The notes: a model not told the origin generated them from the sequence alone. DNA of 64,000 nt from Enterococcus phoeniculicola ATCC BAA-412 (GCF_000407505.1 NZ_ASWE01000001.1:369324-433323), one strand, 5' to 3'; shown: positions 1 through 9,016, counted from the stretch's first letter. Made by a program: numbers and translations.

Positions 1-515
1 CCAATATTGCCAATGGGTTAATCTCTGTGATCTCAACATTGGTGGGTATGAGTATTGTAAACAAAGTCAATCGTCGAAAAATGTTAACGGTTGGATTTAT
101 TGGGACAACAGTGACTATGATTTTGATGAGTGTGGTGCCTAAATTATTTGAAGGAACAGCGACACTCCCTTATGTGACTATCCTATTAACAGTGACATTT
201 CTAGCTTTCTATCAAGGGGGTATCGGACCGTTGACTTGGTTGTTGTTAGCAGAAATTTTCCCAGTTCGTTTACGAGGAATCGGTATGGGGATGTCTACTT
301 TCTTTTTATGGATGGCAAACTTTGTAGTAGGCTTTATTTTCCCAATCCTTCTAAGCAAGATTGGTTTGTCAGGAACATTTATTATCTTTGCAATAACGAA
401 CGTCTTAGCTCTAATCTTTGTACATAAATTTGCACCTGAAACACGTGGCAAAACGTTAGAAGAAATTGAGTTGGATTTTAAATTTCAGTCAAACTTTGAT
501 AAAAAGCTAAATTAA
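1..515 (+). CDS. MFS sugar porter, C-terminal part (IolT-like)
   Basis: The reading frame is open from the window edge (codon phase starting at base 3) to the stop at 513-515, so only the last ~171 residues are present. It shows the hydrophobic helices of the second half of a 12-helix major facilitator and the sugar-porter hallmark PETRGKTLEEIE near the C-terminus, plus the RLRGIGMG loop motif between helices. Sugar porters of this type import myo-inositol (B. subtilis IolT) or hexoses by proton symport. Its place 62 bp before an iolG gene makes an inositol permease the best guess. Substrate is inference; the family call is firm. Confidence 0.85.
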   Translation, partial: NIANGLISVISTLVGMSIVNKVNRRKMLTVGFIGTTVTMILMSVVPKLFEGTATLPYVTILLTVTFLAFYQGGIGPLTWLLLAEIFPVRLRGIGMGMSTFFLWMANFVVGFIFPILLSKIGLSGTFIIFAITNVLALIFVHKFAPETRGKTLEEIELDFKFQSNFDKKLN

Positions 516-577
516 TTTTACTGGGTAGTCCAGCGATGAACTAGCTAAAATAAAAGAAATACAGGAGGTAAATAAAT

Positions 578-1585
578 ATGGACTTACGAATTGGTGTTAT
601 TGGAACGGGCGCGATTGGGCGTGATCATATCCAAAGAATTAACGGGATTACCAGTGGTGCGAAAGTATCAGCAATCTCTGATATTAATTCAGAAGCTGGA
701 AAACTGCTCGCTTCTGAAATCGGAGCAACATTTTTTGCCGAGGGAGAGGATTTGATTGCCTCTGATATAGTCGATGCAGTGTTAGTTACTTCGTGGGATC
801 CAACCCATGAAAAATATGTATTAGAAGCAATTAAGCATAATAAATATGTCTTCTGTGAAAAACCACTAGCTGTTGAAATTGATGGCTGTCGTCGGATTGT
901 TGACGCAGAAATCAAAGCGGGTAAAAAGCTTGTTCAAGTAGGGTTTATGCGTCGTTATGACCGTGGATATGAAGAGTTAAAAGCAATGGTGGATAGTAAA
1001 GAGTTAGGGGAAGTGTTGATGCTTCATTGTGCACATAGAAATCCTTCTGTTGATGAAAGCTATGATACACCAATGGCTGTTGAAAATACTGCTGTTCATG
1101 AAATTGATGTTCTTCGTTGGTTATTACAAGAAGATTATGTGTCAGCAGAAGTCAAATTGCCAAAACAAACAAGCTATACACATGAAAATCTACACGATCC
1201 CCAATTTATCATTTTGGAAACAGAGTCAGGGATTCAAATTGATATTGAAGTATTTGTAAATTGTCAATTTGGCTATGATATAAAGTGTGCAGTTGTTTGT
1301 GAAAAAGGTGAAGTAGCTTTGTCAGATCCAAGCTATACGACACTAAAAACAAAAGGGAAAGATTCAACGAAAGTTTCGTCGGATTGGAAAGACCGTTTTG
1401 TTACAGCCTATGATCGTGAATTTCAATTATGGGTTGACTCTGTTCGGGCAGAAAATATCACAGGTCCATCTGCTTGGGATGGCTATGTAGCAAGTGTTAC
1501 CACTACTGCTTGCTCTAAAGCTAGAGATACAGGGACGAAAGTAGAAATTACGTTAGAAGCATGCCCGGATTTTTATAAAAAATAA
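578..1585 (+). CDS. iolG: myo-inositol 2-dehydrogenase-like protein (IolG paralogue 1)
   Basis: Gfo/Idh/MocA oxidoreductase of 335 aa, the family's usual length. It has an N-terminal Rossmann fold (GVIGTGAIG, residues 6-14), the EKP lysine (K95) and the HEIDVLRW segment (H174). Closely resembles B. subtilis IolG, which oxidises myo-inositol to 2-keto-myo-inositol with NAD+ using Lys97, Asp172 and His176. The residue aligned with Asp172 is Asn170 here (MAVENTAVHEID), whereas the paralogue at 5634 keeps Asp. This copy may therefore act on another inositol isomer or be slower. Start fixed by AGGAGGT 8 bp upstream. It follows the sugar porter and ends at a terminator. Confidence 0.88.
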   Translation: MDLRIGVIGTGAIGRDHIQRINGITSGAKVSAISDINSEAGKLLASEIGATFFAEGEDLIASDIVDAVLVTSWDPTHEKYVLEAIKHNKYVFCEKPLAVEIDGCRRIVDAEIKAGKKLVQVGFMRRYDRGYEELKAMVDSKELGEVLMLHCAHRNPSVDESYDTPMAVENTAVHEIDVLRWLLQEDYVSAEVKLPKQTSYTHENLHDPQFIILETESGIQIDIEVFVNCQFGYDIKCAVVCEKGEVALSDPSYTTLKTKGKDSTKVSSDWKDRFVTAYDREFQLWVDSVRAENITGPSAWDGYVASVTTTACSKARDTGTKVEITLEACPDFYKK

Positions 1586-1985
1586 GGGAAATAATCTAAA
1601 GCTAAGAGGAGAAGTTCATCATTACATGAATTTCTTCTTTTTTTAAGTTTTTTAAGTGAGTTTTTTCACAAATTTGATTGATTTTTTTGCGTTACTAAAA
1701 TATAATAATGTTTGTGTAAAAGAATTTTTCTTTATGTACAGAAAGTAAAGCATGTATTGATAATCGAAAAAGATAAATTTTTTAAATTATAAAAAAGCAG
1801 GATATATGTGTGTTTTTTGATTTTTTTGCATAAAGAGAACCAATCCTATTAAGTGAAGAAAAGTGCTTTTTGGCTTGTTTGGTAAGTGAGAAACTACATT
1901 GAAAAATTAAAGTAGAAAAGATAGTTTGATTGTTCGATATTTCTCAATTTCTTTTTACATAGGTTAAATTACAGGGGGATTAGTT
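1586..1985 (+). promoter_or_regulatory. promoter and long leader of the fumarate reductase gene
   Basis: This 400-bp gap has no gene. After the iolG1 terminator it carries a consensus-like promoter: TTGATT at 1678-1683, a 17-bp spacer and TATAAT at 1701-1706. The predicted start near 1713 would give an untranslated leader of about 270 nt, very AT-rich, in which I recognise no known riboswitch. A second promoter nearer the gene cannot be excluded. Confidence 0.55.
1606..1644 (+). terminator. Rho-independent terminator after iolG1
   Basis: A 10-bp stem (AGAAGTTCAT pairing with ATGAATTTCT, one G-U pair) is followed by a run of T. It closes the sugar porter-iolG1 unit. Confidence 0.75.
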
Positions 1986-3503
1986 ATGAAGAAAAGTAGA
2001 TTTACGAAAGTTTTTGTTGGGCTAACATTGACACTGCTATTGAGTGCTTGTGGAAATGGAAGTACGACAAAAAGTAGTTCAGAAAAAAGTACAGGCAGCT
2101 CTGTTGAAGCGACCTCTGCTGCGTCAGAACAAGAGTATACAGATCCGTCTGAGTTAAAAGATGAGTATGATATTGTGATTGTGGGTGCTGGTGGCGCTGG
2201 AATGGCAGCAGCATTATCTGCAAAAGATCAAGGAATGAATCCAGTTATTCTTGAAAAAATGCCGATTGCTGGTGGAAATACATTAAAATCTTCAGGTGGT
2301 ATGAATGCTTCTGAAACTAAATTCCAAAAAGAGCAAGGAATTGAAGATAGTAATCAACAATTCTTTGACGATACCTTAAAAGGTGGAAAAGGAACAAATG
2401 ATCAAGAATTATTACATTATCTAGTTGACAACTCTGCTTCAGCTATTGACTGGTTAGATTCAATGGGCATTACACTAGATAATATCAGCTATAGTGGTGG
2501 AGCAAGTGTGAAACGAATCCATAGACCACATGATGGTTCTGCTGTTGGAACGTATCTAGTTGACGGATTAATTAGAAATGTTCACGAACAAAAAATTCCA
2601 ATTTTTGTTAACGCAGATGTGACAAAAATCAATGAAAAAGATGGACAAGTTACTGGTGTTGATGTGAAAATTGATGGAAAAGAAAAAACAATCTCTGGAA
2701 AAGCGGTTGTAGTCACTACTGGTGGATTTGGTTCAAACAAAGAGATGATTGAATCTTATCGTCCTGATTTAAAAGGATATGTGAGCACAACTTCAGAAGG
2801 TAGTACAGGCGATGGAATTAAGATGATCGAGAAATTAGGTGGAGCAGTTGTAGACATGGATCAAATCCAAGTCCATCCAACTGTTGTACAAGATACAGGT
2901 ATGCTAATTAGTGAAACGGTTCGTGGAGAAGGAGCAATTCTTGTAAATCAACAAGGAGAACGTTTCTATAATGAACTTGAAACACGTGACAATGTTTCTG
3001 CAGCAATTACTGCGTTACCAGAGAAATATGCTTACTTAATTTTTGATGATGCACTAGCAAATCGTGCAAAACAAGTTGATTTTTATAAAGAGCAAGGCGT
3101 TGTTGTTGAAGGAAAAACAATCGAAGAGCTTGCTGGAAAAATTGATATGAAGCCAGAAACATTAAAAGCTACATTAGAAAAATGGAACAAAGCGGTGAAG
3201 GATCAATCAGATTCTGAGTTTAAACGTGAAACTGCAATGGACTATGACTTAACAGAAGGACCATACTATGCCATTCAAATTGCACCAGGTATTCACCATA
3301 CAATGGGTGGCGTAAAAATTAATACAGATACACAAGTATTAAAAGAAGATGGCTCAGCAATCAAAGGCTTATATGCTGCTGGAGAAGTAACTGGCGGTAT
3401 TCATGGTCAAAACCGTATTGGTGGAAATGCAGTAGCAGATATCATGGTATTTGGACGCCAAGCAGGAGCGCAGTCATCAGACTTTGCAAAAGAATCAAAA
3501 TAA
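1986..3503 (+). CDS. extracellular fumarate reductase-like flavoprotein (lipoprotein)
   Basis: 505-aa FAD-dependent reductase of the flavocytochrome c family. A lipobox LLLSAC places the lipid-anchored Cys at residue 22, so the enzyme acts on the outer face of the membrane. FAD-binding motif VGAGGAGMAA is at ~66-75. Residues H297, E310, R313 and R334 have the spacing of H365, E378, R381 and R402 of Shewanella fumarate reductase, and H437 and R477 fit H504 and R544 with a one-residue shift. R402, E378 and R381 form the proton path in that enzyme. There is no FMN-binding domain and no haem motif, so electrons must come from another carrier. Ribosome site CAGGGGGAT precedes the ATG. Similar proteins in Listeria and Enterococcus use flavin-based extracellular electron transfer. 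Confidence 0.85.
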   Translation: MKKSRFTKVFVGLTLTLLLSACGNGSTTKSSSEKSTGSSVEATSAASEQEYTDPSELKDEYDIVIVGAGGAGMAAALSAKDQGMNPVILEKMPIAGGNTLKSSGGMNASETKFQKEQGIEDSNQQFFDDTLKGGKGTNDQELLHYLVDNSASAIDWLDSMGITLDNISYSGGASVKRIHRPHDGSAVGTYLVDGLIRNVHEQKIPIFVNADVTKINEKDGQVTGVDVKIDGKEKTISGKAVVVTTGGFGSNKEMIESYRPDLKGYVSTTSEGSTGDGIKMIEKLGGAVVDMDQIQVHPTVVQDTGMLISETVRGEGAILVNQQGERFYNELETRDNVSAAITALPEKYAYLIFDDALANRAKQVDFYKEQGVVVEGKTIEELAGKIDMKPETLKATLEKWNKAVKDQSDSEFKRETAMDYDLTEGPYYAIQIAPGIHHTMGGVKINTDTQVLKEDGSAIKGLYAAGEVTGGIHGQNRIGGNAVADIMVFGRQAGAQSSDFAKESK

Positions 3504-3603
3504 CCTCTTTTGTTATAGAAACACAAACTAAGTAGAAAAAATTTGCTTTTATTGGGTAACTATTGATGAAATATGTTGATTTCAGTATTCCCGAAAAAGA
3601 GTC

Positions 3604-3653
3604 AAAAAAAATGGAGTAATTTTGCGAGTAACCGCAAGATTACTCCATTTTTA
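3604..3653. terminator. bidirectional terminator between frd-like gene and araC
   Basis: ATGGAGTAAT at 3611-3620 pairs with ATTACTCCAT at 3639-3648, extended by TTGCG/CGCAA, with an A-run before and a T-run after. It can serve both convergent genes. Confidence 0.85.
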
Positions 3654-3706
3654 TCTAGTTATTTGAAAGAAGGGTAGTTATTTTTATAATGCTCACAAAC
3701 ATCTGA

Positions 3707-4576
3707 TTATAATTTCAATGCTCGGAATTTTTTTGGTGTAATGCCATCTGTAGATTTTGAAAAAAATTTTATGAAATGAGAGGAGTTATTGAACCCACAC
3801 TGTTCACTGATTGCTTCAACAGATAAGTTCGTTGAAACAAGAAGATTTTTTGCCTGGATAAGACGATACGTTTGTAAATAATTATAGGGACTTTTTCCAG
3901 TGAACTTTTTAAATTGGCGTGAAAAATGATAGGTGCTGAGATTGGCAAGTTTTGCTAAATCATTTACCACGATTGTCTGACTGTAAGAATGATGGATGTA
4001 CTCAATGGCTTGTTGAATTTCAGTAGGAATTCTAGCTGTAGGAGAATAGCGAAAGCTTTGTTTATCCTTTGCCTGTTCAATCAATTCACCAAATAACCGA
4101 TGAATTTCCATTGAAATTGAAAAATCCTGATCTTTTTCTTGATATTGAATCAGTGAATAGAGAGTATGCATTATTTTTTCTGCGATGGCACTGGTATGTT
4201 TTGGCCCGTGTAGCTTATATAAGGTATCATAATAGCTTTGAATGCTGCTACCAGAGAAATGGATGAACTGAAAGGTAGCTGTGTCTTTTGCGTAGTAATG
4301 GTTTTTTTCTTTACAGTCTAAAAAAACGAGCTCCCCTTTTTTTGCTGAAAACTGTTTCCCTAAGTAATCAAAAAATAGCTCTCCTTCCATAATGATGAAC
4401 GCAATAAATGAATTCATATAATCACGTTTCACACAATAAGGATAGGTAACTGTGTATTGGCCTCCCCAATAAATATAGTTATAGATAGACTTCGCCAGCT
4501 CGGAAGATTCATAGAAAAAGAGCCCGCTATTTTTTACAATTCCAGGTTCATTTTTTGGAATATAAGAATTAAACAT
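3707..4576 (-). CDS. AraC-family transcriptional regulator
   Basis: 289-aa regulator: N-terminal cupin-like sensing half (residues ~1-170) and two C-terminal helix-turn-helix motifs (DLAKLANLSTYHFSRQFKK and the AISEQCGFNNSSHFIKFF segment). Start placed at MFNSYIPK because GAGGTG lies 8 bp upstream; a longer frame reaches 4633 without a ribosome site. It is divergent from iolE and probably controls the iolE-iolG2-iolI unit, perhaps with an inositol-derived ligand. The target is inferred from position only. Confidence 0.85.
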   Translation of the reverse strand: MFNSYIPKNEPGIVKNSGLFFYESSELAKSIYNYIYWGGQYTVTYPYCVKRDYMNSFIAFIIMEGELFFDYLGKQFSAKKGELVFLDCKEKNHYYAKDTATFQFIHFSGSSIQSYYDTLYKLHGPKHTSAIAEKIMHTLYSLIQYQEKDQDFSISMEIHRLFGELIEQAKDKQSFRYSPTARIPTEIQQAIEYIHHSYSQTIVVNDLAKLANLSTYHFSRQFKKFTGKSPYNYLQTYRLIQAKNLLVSTNLSVEAISEQCGFNNSSHFIKFFSKSTDGITPKKFRALKL

Positions 4577-4668
4577 ATAAACACCTCGTTTGAATTGGTT
4601 AAGTGTTGATACTTTTTTATATAAGTTTATCAAAATAGCACTAATCTACCATTAAAAAGCAGAATCTG

Positions 4669-4698
4669 TTGATGAGTTTACTCTTAGTATACGATAAA
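4669..4698 (+). promoter_or_regulatory. candidate promoter of iolE operon
   Basis: TTGATG at 4669-4674 and an AT-rich GATAAA at 4693-4698 with an 18-bp spacer. The -10 is imperfect, which would suit activation by the divergent AraC regulator. Confidence 0.4.
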
Positions 4699-4699
4699 A

Positions 4700-4713
4700 T
4701 GAAAACGAATACA
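4700..4713 (+). promoter_or_regulatory. cre site (CcpA) before iolE
   Basis: TGAAAACGAATACA matches the cre consensus TGWAANCGNTNWCA at all but one position. It lies just upstream of the ribosome site, fitting carbon catabolite repression of the operon. Confidence 0.65.
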
Positions 4714-4733
4714 AAAGGAAGGTCGTGGTGTTG

Positions 4734-5615
4734 ATGAATGCAATAACTATTGGTATAGCGCCAATTGGTTGGCGAAATGATGACATACCAGAGATTGGAA
4801 AAGAGAATACCTATAAGCAAATTTTAAGTGATGCGGCTTATGCTGGTTATGAAGGAACAGAAATCGGCGGCTGTTATCCAAAAGATGCTACAGAGCTGAA
4901 TAAAGAACTTGAATTAAGAAATTTATCACTCATTGGGCAATGGTTTAGTGGGTATCTGATTCGGGATGGCTTCGAAGTTGTAGAAAAAGAGTTTCGTGAA
5001 TATTGTCAATTTCTTCAAGCAGTTCATGCAGATGTGGCGGTTTATTCAGAGCAAACCTATAGTATTCAAGGAACAGAGAAGTGCGTTTATACGGAAAAGC
5101 CTGAATTTTCTGATTCAGAGTGGCACCAATTGGCTAGTGGATTAGATAAACTTGGAGAGATTGCTCAATCCTATGGGCTGATATTGGCGTTTCATCATCA
5201 CATGGGGACGGGCGTTCAAACAAAACAGGAAGTTGATCGTTTAATGGAAATGACTGATCCTGAAAAAGTTGATTTATTGTATGATACAGGTCATATTTTT
5301 GTTTCTGACGGGGAGTGTTTGTCGTTGTTACATACCCATATAAAACGTATTCGACATGTTCATTTTAAAGATGTCCGAAGAAAAGAGCTTGAAGAGGCAA
5401 AAGAAGCAAATCTTTCATTTTTAGATTCCTTTTTACATGGAGTGTTCACAGTTCCTGGAGATGGCATTATTTCTTATCAGGAAATTTATGATTATTTACT
5501 TGCCAATGAATATGAGGGCTGGATTGTTGTTGAAGCAGAGCAAGATCCTAAAAAAGCGAATCCGTTAGAATACGCATTAATGGGAAAACGATACATTGAT
5601 TCATTAAAAAAATAA
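4734..5615 (+). CDS. iolE: inosose dehydratase
   Basis: 293-aa TIM-barrel enzyme of the AP-endonuclease 2/xylose isomerase-like superfamily. The N-terminus [19 protein letters not shown] is the typical IolE signature. Metal and substrate residues are visible in [30 protein letters not shown] and VVEAEQDP. IolE dehydrates 2-keto-myo-inositol to 3D-trihydroxycyclohexane-1,2-dione, the substrate of IolD. ATG at 4734 chosen because AAGGAAGG (4715-4722) is 11 bp away; GTG and TTG codons at 4725-4731 are alternatives. First gene of a tight run with iolG2 and iolI. Confidence 0.9.
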   Translation: MNAITIGIAPIGWRNDDIPEIGKENTYKQILSDAAYAGYEGTEIGGCYPKDATELNKELELRNLSLIGQWFSGYLIRDGFEVVEKEFREYCQFLQAVHADVAVYSEQTYSIQGTEKCVYTEKPEFSDSEWHQLASGLDKLGEIAQSYGLILAFHHHMGTGVQTKQEVDRLMEMTDPEKVDLLYDTGHIFVSDGECLSLLHTHIKRIRHVHFKDVRRKELEEAKEANLSFLDSFLHGVFTVPGDGIISYQEIYDYLLANEYEGWIVVEAEQDPKKANPLEYALMGKRYIDSLKK

Positions 5616-5633
5616 AGAAAAGGTGGAATTTAT

Positions 5634-6647
5634 ATGACTCTAAATTTTGGTGTTGTTGGAGCTGGAGGTATTGGAAAAACACATATCGAGCGATTAATGC
5701 AGCGAGTATCTGGTGCAACCGTTACTGCTGTTGCAGATATTAATGTAGAGGGAACAAAAAGCTATTTACAAGAAAAAAATTGGGCAATCAAAGTTTATGA
5801 AACGGATACCGAATTGATTAATGACCCAGAGGTAGATGCGATTGTTGTTTCAAGTTGGGGACCCGCGCATGCAGGCACTATTTTACAGGCAATTGAAGCT
5901 GGAAAATATATTTTTTCAGAAAAACCATTAGCAACAACCGCAGAAGATTGTCAAAGAATCGTTGATGCAGAGATGAAACATGGAAAACGGTTAGTTCAGG
6001 TTGGTTTCATGCGTCGATTTGATGAAGGATATGTGCAATTAAAAGAAGCGGTTGATTCAGGTTTGATTGGCGAACCATTGCTTGTCAATGCACAACATTT
6101 TAACCCGACAGTTCCAGATAGCTATACAACAGATATGGCGATTACTGATACCGTGATTCATGAGATTGATGTTCTTCATTGGTTAGTTAATGACGACTAT
6201 GAAAGTGTAGAGGTTTCCTTCCCTCGACAAACAAGAAATAAATTTGGTCATCTAGCTGATCCACAAATTGTTCGATTTGAAACGAAAAATAAAATCGCAT
6301 TAGAAGTACAAGTATTTGTCAATACGCAATATGGCTATGATATTCAATGCCAAGTCGTTGGGGAAAATGGTGTGTTAGATTTACCAGAATTTAGCACGGT
6401 ACGTTTAAGAAAAGATTTTAAAGTAAGTACAGGAATTTCTGAAGGCTGGAATCGATTTACTCGTGCCTATGACACAGAGTTTCAAGCCTTTGTTGATACG
6501 ATTCAAGAAAAAGGACAACCTGCATTTCCAAGTGCTTGGGATGGCTATGTGGCTGCAGTTACTGCAGATGCATGTGTCAAAGCACAGACTTCAAAACAAA
6601 GAGAATTAATTGTAATGCCTGAAAAACCTGCATTTTATCAAGAATAG
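5634..6647 (+). CDS. iolG: myo-inositol 2-dehydrogenase (IolG paralogue 2)
   Basis: 337-aa Gfo/Idh/MocA enzyme with a Rossmann fold (GVVGAGGIG), K97, D172 and H176 (DTVIHEID). These are exactly the catalytic residues and numbers of B. subtilis IolG. It should oxidise myo-inositol to 2-keto-myo-inositol with NAD+ in the cytoplasm. It lies 18 bp after iolE and 14 bp before iolI, so the three are co-transcribed. Of the two iolG copies this is the one with the complete catalytic set. Confidence 0.92.
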   Translation: MTLNFGVVGAGGIGKTHIERLMQRVSGATVTAVADINVEGTKSYLQEKNWAIKVYETDTELINDPEVDAIVVSSWGPAHAGTILQAIEAGKYIFSEKPLATTAEDCQRIVDAEMKHGKRLVQVGFMRRFDEGYVQLKEAVDSGLIGEPLLVNAQHFNPTVPDSYTTDMAITDTVIHEIDVLHWLVNDDYESVEVSFPRQTRNKFGHLADPQIVRFETKNKIALEVQVFVNTQYGYDIQCQVVGENGVLDLPEFSTVRLRKDFKVSTGISEGWNRFTRAYDTEFQAFVDTIQEKGQPAFPSAWDGYVAAVTADACVKAQTSKQRELIVMPEKPAFYQE

Positions 6648-6661
6648 AGGGGGAATACAGA

Positions 6662-7507
6662 ATGAAAATTTCATTTAATGAAGGAACAACATTTGAAAGT
6701 GCAACACTAGAACAAAATTTGATGTATTGTGAGAAATACGGCTATGATTTCATTGAAATTCGTAGTATTGATCAGTTAAAGGACTATTTAAAGAACCATA
6801 CGTTGTCAGATTTAAAAGAATACTTTGATACTCATACCATCAAACCACTCTCTTTGAACGCCCTATGCTTCTTTAATAATCGGACACCAGAAGATGAGAA
6901 AGCTGTAATTGAAGAGTTCAAGGAATATTTAGAAATATGTAAGGCTATTGATTGTGAGTATATCTGTATTGTTCCGTCAAACTTAGAAAATATTGACTTT
7001 AAAAAAGTATTAGTAAAAGATATTCATGAAAGCTGCGTAAAGGTGTTGACTGAGTTATCTGATTTAGCGGCACCTTATGGCGTAAAACTAGCCATTGAAT
7101 TTATCGGTATTCCAGAGAACACGGTAAATACGTTTGAACAAGCATATGAAATTGTGAAAGATGTGAACCGTGACAATGTAGGTCTCGTTTATGACACCTT
7201 TCAATTCACGGGAATGCATTCTAGTCTAGATCATGTGACAGCTGAAACGATGGAAAAGGTCTTTATTTTCCATATTAATGATGTTGATGGGTATCCAGTA
7301 GGACAAATGCGTGATACAGATAGAGTTTGGCCAGGACATGGAACGATTGATTTAGAGAGTCACTTGAAAAAATTAAAAGAGTTTGATTATGATTTTGTGG
7401 CTTCTGTGGAGCTCTTCCGTCCAGAATATTACCAAATGGACCCAGAAGAAGTAATAAAAAAAGCAAAAGAAACAACAGAAAAAGTATTACAAGATTTCTA
7501 TTACTAA
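6662..7507 (+). CDS. iolI: 2-keto-myo-inositol isomerase
   Basis: 281-aa TIM-barrel protein nearly collinear with B. subtilis IolI (278 aa). It starts MKISFNEGTTFES and shares ALCFFNNR, VNTFEQAYEIV and VELFRPEYY. Metal ligands are expected at the Glu of LAIEFIG, Asp of VYDTFQF, His of FHINDVDG and Glu of SVELFRP. IolI interconverts 2-keto-myo-inositol and 1-keto-D-chiro-inositol, which lets cells use D-chiro-inositol or pinitol. GGGGG ribosome site upstream. Last gene of the iolE operon, followed by a long hairpin. Confidence 0.92.
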   Translation: MKISFNEGTTFESATLEQNLMYCEKYGYDFIEIRSIDQLKDYLKNHTLSDLKEYFDTHTIKPLSLNALCFFNNRTPEDEKAVIEEFKEYLEICKAIDCEYICIVPSNLENIDFKKVLVKDIHESCVKVLTELSDLAAPYGVKLAIEFIGIPENTVNTFEQAYEIVKDVNRDNVGLVYDTFQFTGMHSSLDHVTAETMEKVFIFHINDVDGYPVGQMRDTDRVWPGHGTIDLESHLKKLKEFDYDFVASVELFRPEYYQMDPEEVIKKAKETTEKVLQDFYY

Positions 7508-7523
7508 GAAATTGAGAGGGACG

Positions 7524-7577
7524 TGAATAAACATCGTATGGCTAAGCTTTCTACTTAGATCATACGATGTTTATTCA
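7524..7577. repeat. long perfect inverted repeat after iolI
   Basis: TGAATAAACATCGTATG (7524-7540) and its exact reverse complement (7561-7577) enclose a 20-base spacer that itself pairs CTAAG/CTTAG. The 17-bp stem has no T-run on either side, so it is not a classical terminator; it may protect the 3' end of the iol mRNA. Confidence 0.7.
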
Positions 7578-7589
7578 TGGCGGTGAGAA

Positions 7590-7755
7590 AAAAATACGAG
7601 AGTGAGACATAACTATTTAAGTTATACCTCACCCTCGTAAACTCTTGATAAAGGTTGGGAACATTGACAATTCCTTCTTATTGCTGTAAATCACAGAAGT
7701 TTTACTTCTGATGATGCACAGTACCTACTTGGTTCTCGGAGCTAAACACTATTTT
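7590..7755 (-). repeat. interspersed terminator-bearing repeat, copy A
   Basis: On the minus strand this reads CTTTATCAAGAGTTTA, then a hairpin (GAGGGTGAG..ATAAC / GTTAT..CTCACTCTC, arms 7596-7613 and 7621-7638) and a T-run. A similar unit is at 47893-47957 and a diverged one near 61860-62027. Here it lies just behind the tautomerase gene, whose transcript it would terminate. The upstream part (to ~7755) also has pairing arms. Confidence 0.6.
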
Positions 7756-7773
7756 TCCGACCTATATACAACG

Positions 7774-8166
7774 CTAACTTAATTCATTAGTTAAAAACTG
7801 AGCACGTCCATAGGCGAAGCTCCAGTCTTCATCATCATTAATGACAAAGTTAATCATTAAATCCTCAGGAATCATGCCAAGCTCTTGTTGAAAGGCTTTT
7901 TGCAAGCTAGCATATAATTGAGTTTTTTGTAGAACGGTTCTAGGTCGACTGATGACAGTTAACAAAATAGCATTCGTCGTTCGTTCAAATCCTAAACCCG
8001 TATCCTTTAGAATCATTTCATAGGGTTCGTGCTGTGTAACGATTTGGTAGCGGTCACCTTCTGGAATATTTAATGCCTCGACAAATACCTTGTGGGAGAC
8101 ATCGAGTATTTTTGTGATTTCCTCAGGTGTTCTTCCTTTAATCATATCAAATTTAATAAGTGGCAC
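7774..8166 (-). CDS. tautomerase family protein
   Basis: 130-aa protein beginning Met-Pro; in the 4-oxalocrotonate tautomerase superfamily the Pro exposed after Met removal is the catalytic base. The sequence resembles the YusQ-like long tautomerases (two beta-alpha-beta units in one chain) rather than the 60-aa form. It probably isomerises keto-enol forms of a small keto acid or dione; in this setting a role on inositol-derived diones is possible but unproven. It is 20 bp behind the DeoR regulator and likely co-transcribed with it. Confidence 0.75.
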   Translation of the reverse strand: MPLIKFDMIKGRTPEEITKILDVSHKVFVEALNIPEGDRYQIVTQHEPYEMILKDTGLGFERTTNAILLTVISRPRTVLQKTQLYASLQKAFQQELGMIPEDLMINFVINDDEDWSFAYGRAQFLTNELS

Positions 8167-8186
8167 CTTTTATGTCCCTCTCTTTC

Positions 8187-8942
8187 TTAATCAACCGTTA
8201 GCACGTCGATGTTATTATTTTCAAAATAGGAAGTATATGAATCATCAAACTGTTTATCTGTGATGATTGTATCTATGGCTGATAAGGGTGCATATGTCAA
8301 AAGCGTTGATTTATCAAATTTATCCGCATGAACAAGCAAGTAATTGATTTCAGCTTTTTCAACGATGTGTTTTTTTAATTCGTACTCCATGATATCTGAG
8401 TTCATCAACCCATTTTCAATGGATACGGCTGTTGCAGCCATAAAAGATTTGGTGATGTTGTAGCGATTGACTACCTGTTCAGAAGGAAGTCCCACAAAGG
8501 AACGAGTCGTCTTTTTGAAAATGTTACCAAAAACAAATACAGAAATATTTTTAAATTTTTCTGCGCGCAAAATGACGTCTAAACTATTAGTAATGATGGT
8601 GATTTGGATATCTTTATCTAAATAATCAAGAATGTATTTCGTTGTTGTCCCTGAATCAATATAAATAAGATCACCATTTTGGATAAACTGTGCAGCAGTT
8701 TCAGCAATTGCTTGCTTCACTTCTTGGTTTTCTGTATTTCTGTTTTCAAAGGAAATGAGCTGGTTTTTCTTTACGCTGATTCCTCCGTAAACTTTTTCAA
8801 AGCGTGGATCTTCTAATAACTGTGCGATGTCTCTTCTAATCGTGTTCATTGAAACGTTAAAGGTATCCTCTAGCTCTTTTAGGGAAACATGCTCATTTTC
8901 TAAAATATACTCTTTGATTAAATCAATTCTCTTTGCTTTCAT
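8187..8942 (-). CDS. iolR: DeoR-family repressor, IolR-like
   Basis: 251-aa regulator: an N-terminal DeoR helix-turn-helix (KELEDTFNVSMNTIRRDIAQL, split as usual) and a C-terminal sugar-phosphate-binding domain (GDLIYIDSGTT, ITNSLDVI, VHADKFDK). In B. subtilis IolR represses the iol operon and is relieved by 2-deoxy-5-keto-gluconate-6-phosphate. It is divergent from iolD, and direct repeats fitting the IolR operator lie in the shared upstream region. The symbol rests on context and operators; family membership is certain. Confidence 0.8.
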   Translation of the reverse strand: MKAKRIDLIKEYILENEHVSLKELEDTFNVSMNTIRRDIAQLLEDPRFEKVYGGISVKKNQLISFENRNTENQEVKQAIAETAAQFIQNGDLIYIDSGTTTKYILDYLDKDIQITIITNSLDVILRAEKFKNISVFVFGNIFKKTTRSFVGLPSEQVVNRYNITKSFMAATAVSIENGLMNSDIMEYELKKHIVEKAEINYLLVHADKFDKSTLLTYAPLSAIDTIITDKQFDDSYTSYFENNNIDVLTVD

Positions 8943-9005
8943 AAGTTATATCTCCAAGGGTTAATTTTCCTAACTATACCATAAAAAAATCAGTTCATCA
9001 ATAGT

Positions 9006-9016
9006 TAACCATTAAT
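9006..9016. promoter_or_regulatory. IolR-like half operator near iolR
   Basis: TAACCATTAAT matches the B. subtilis IolR unit WRAYCAADARD at 10 of 11 positions. It lies 64 bp before iolR and could give autoregulation. Confidence 0.4.
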
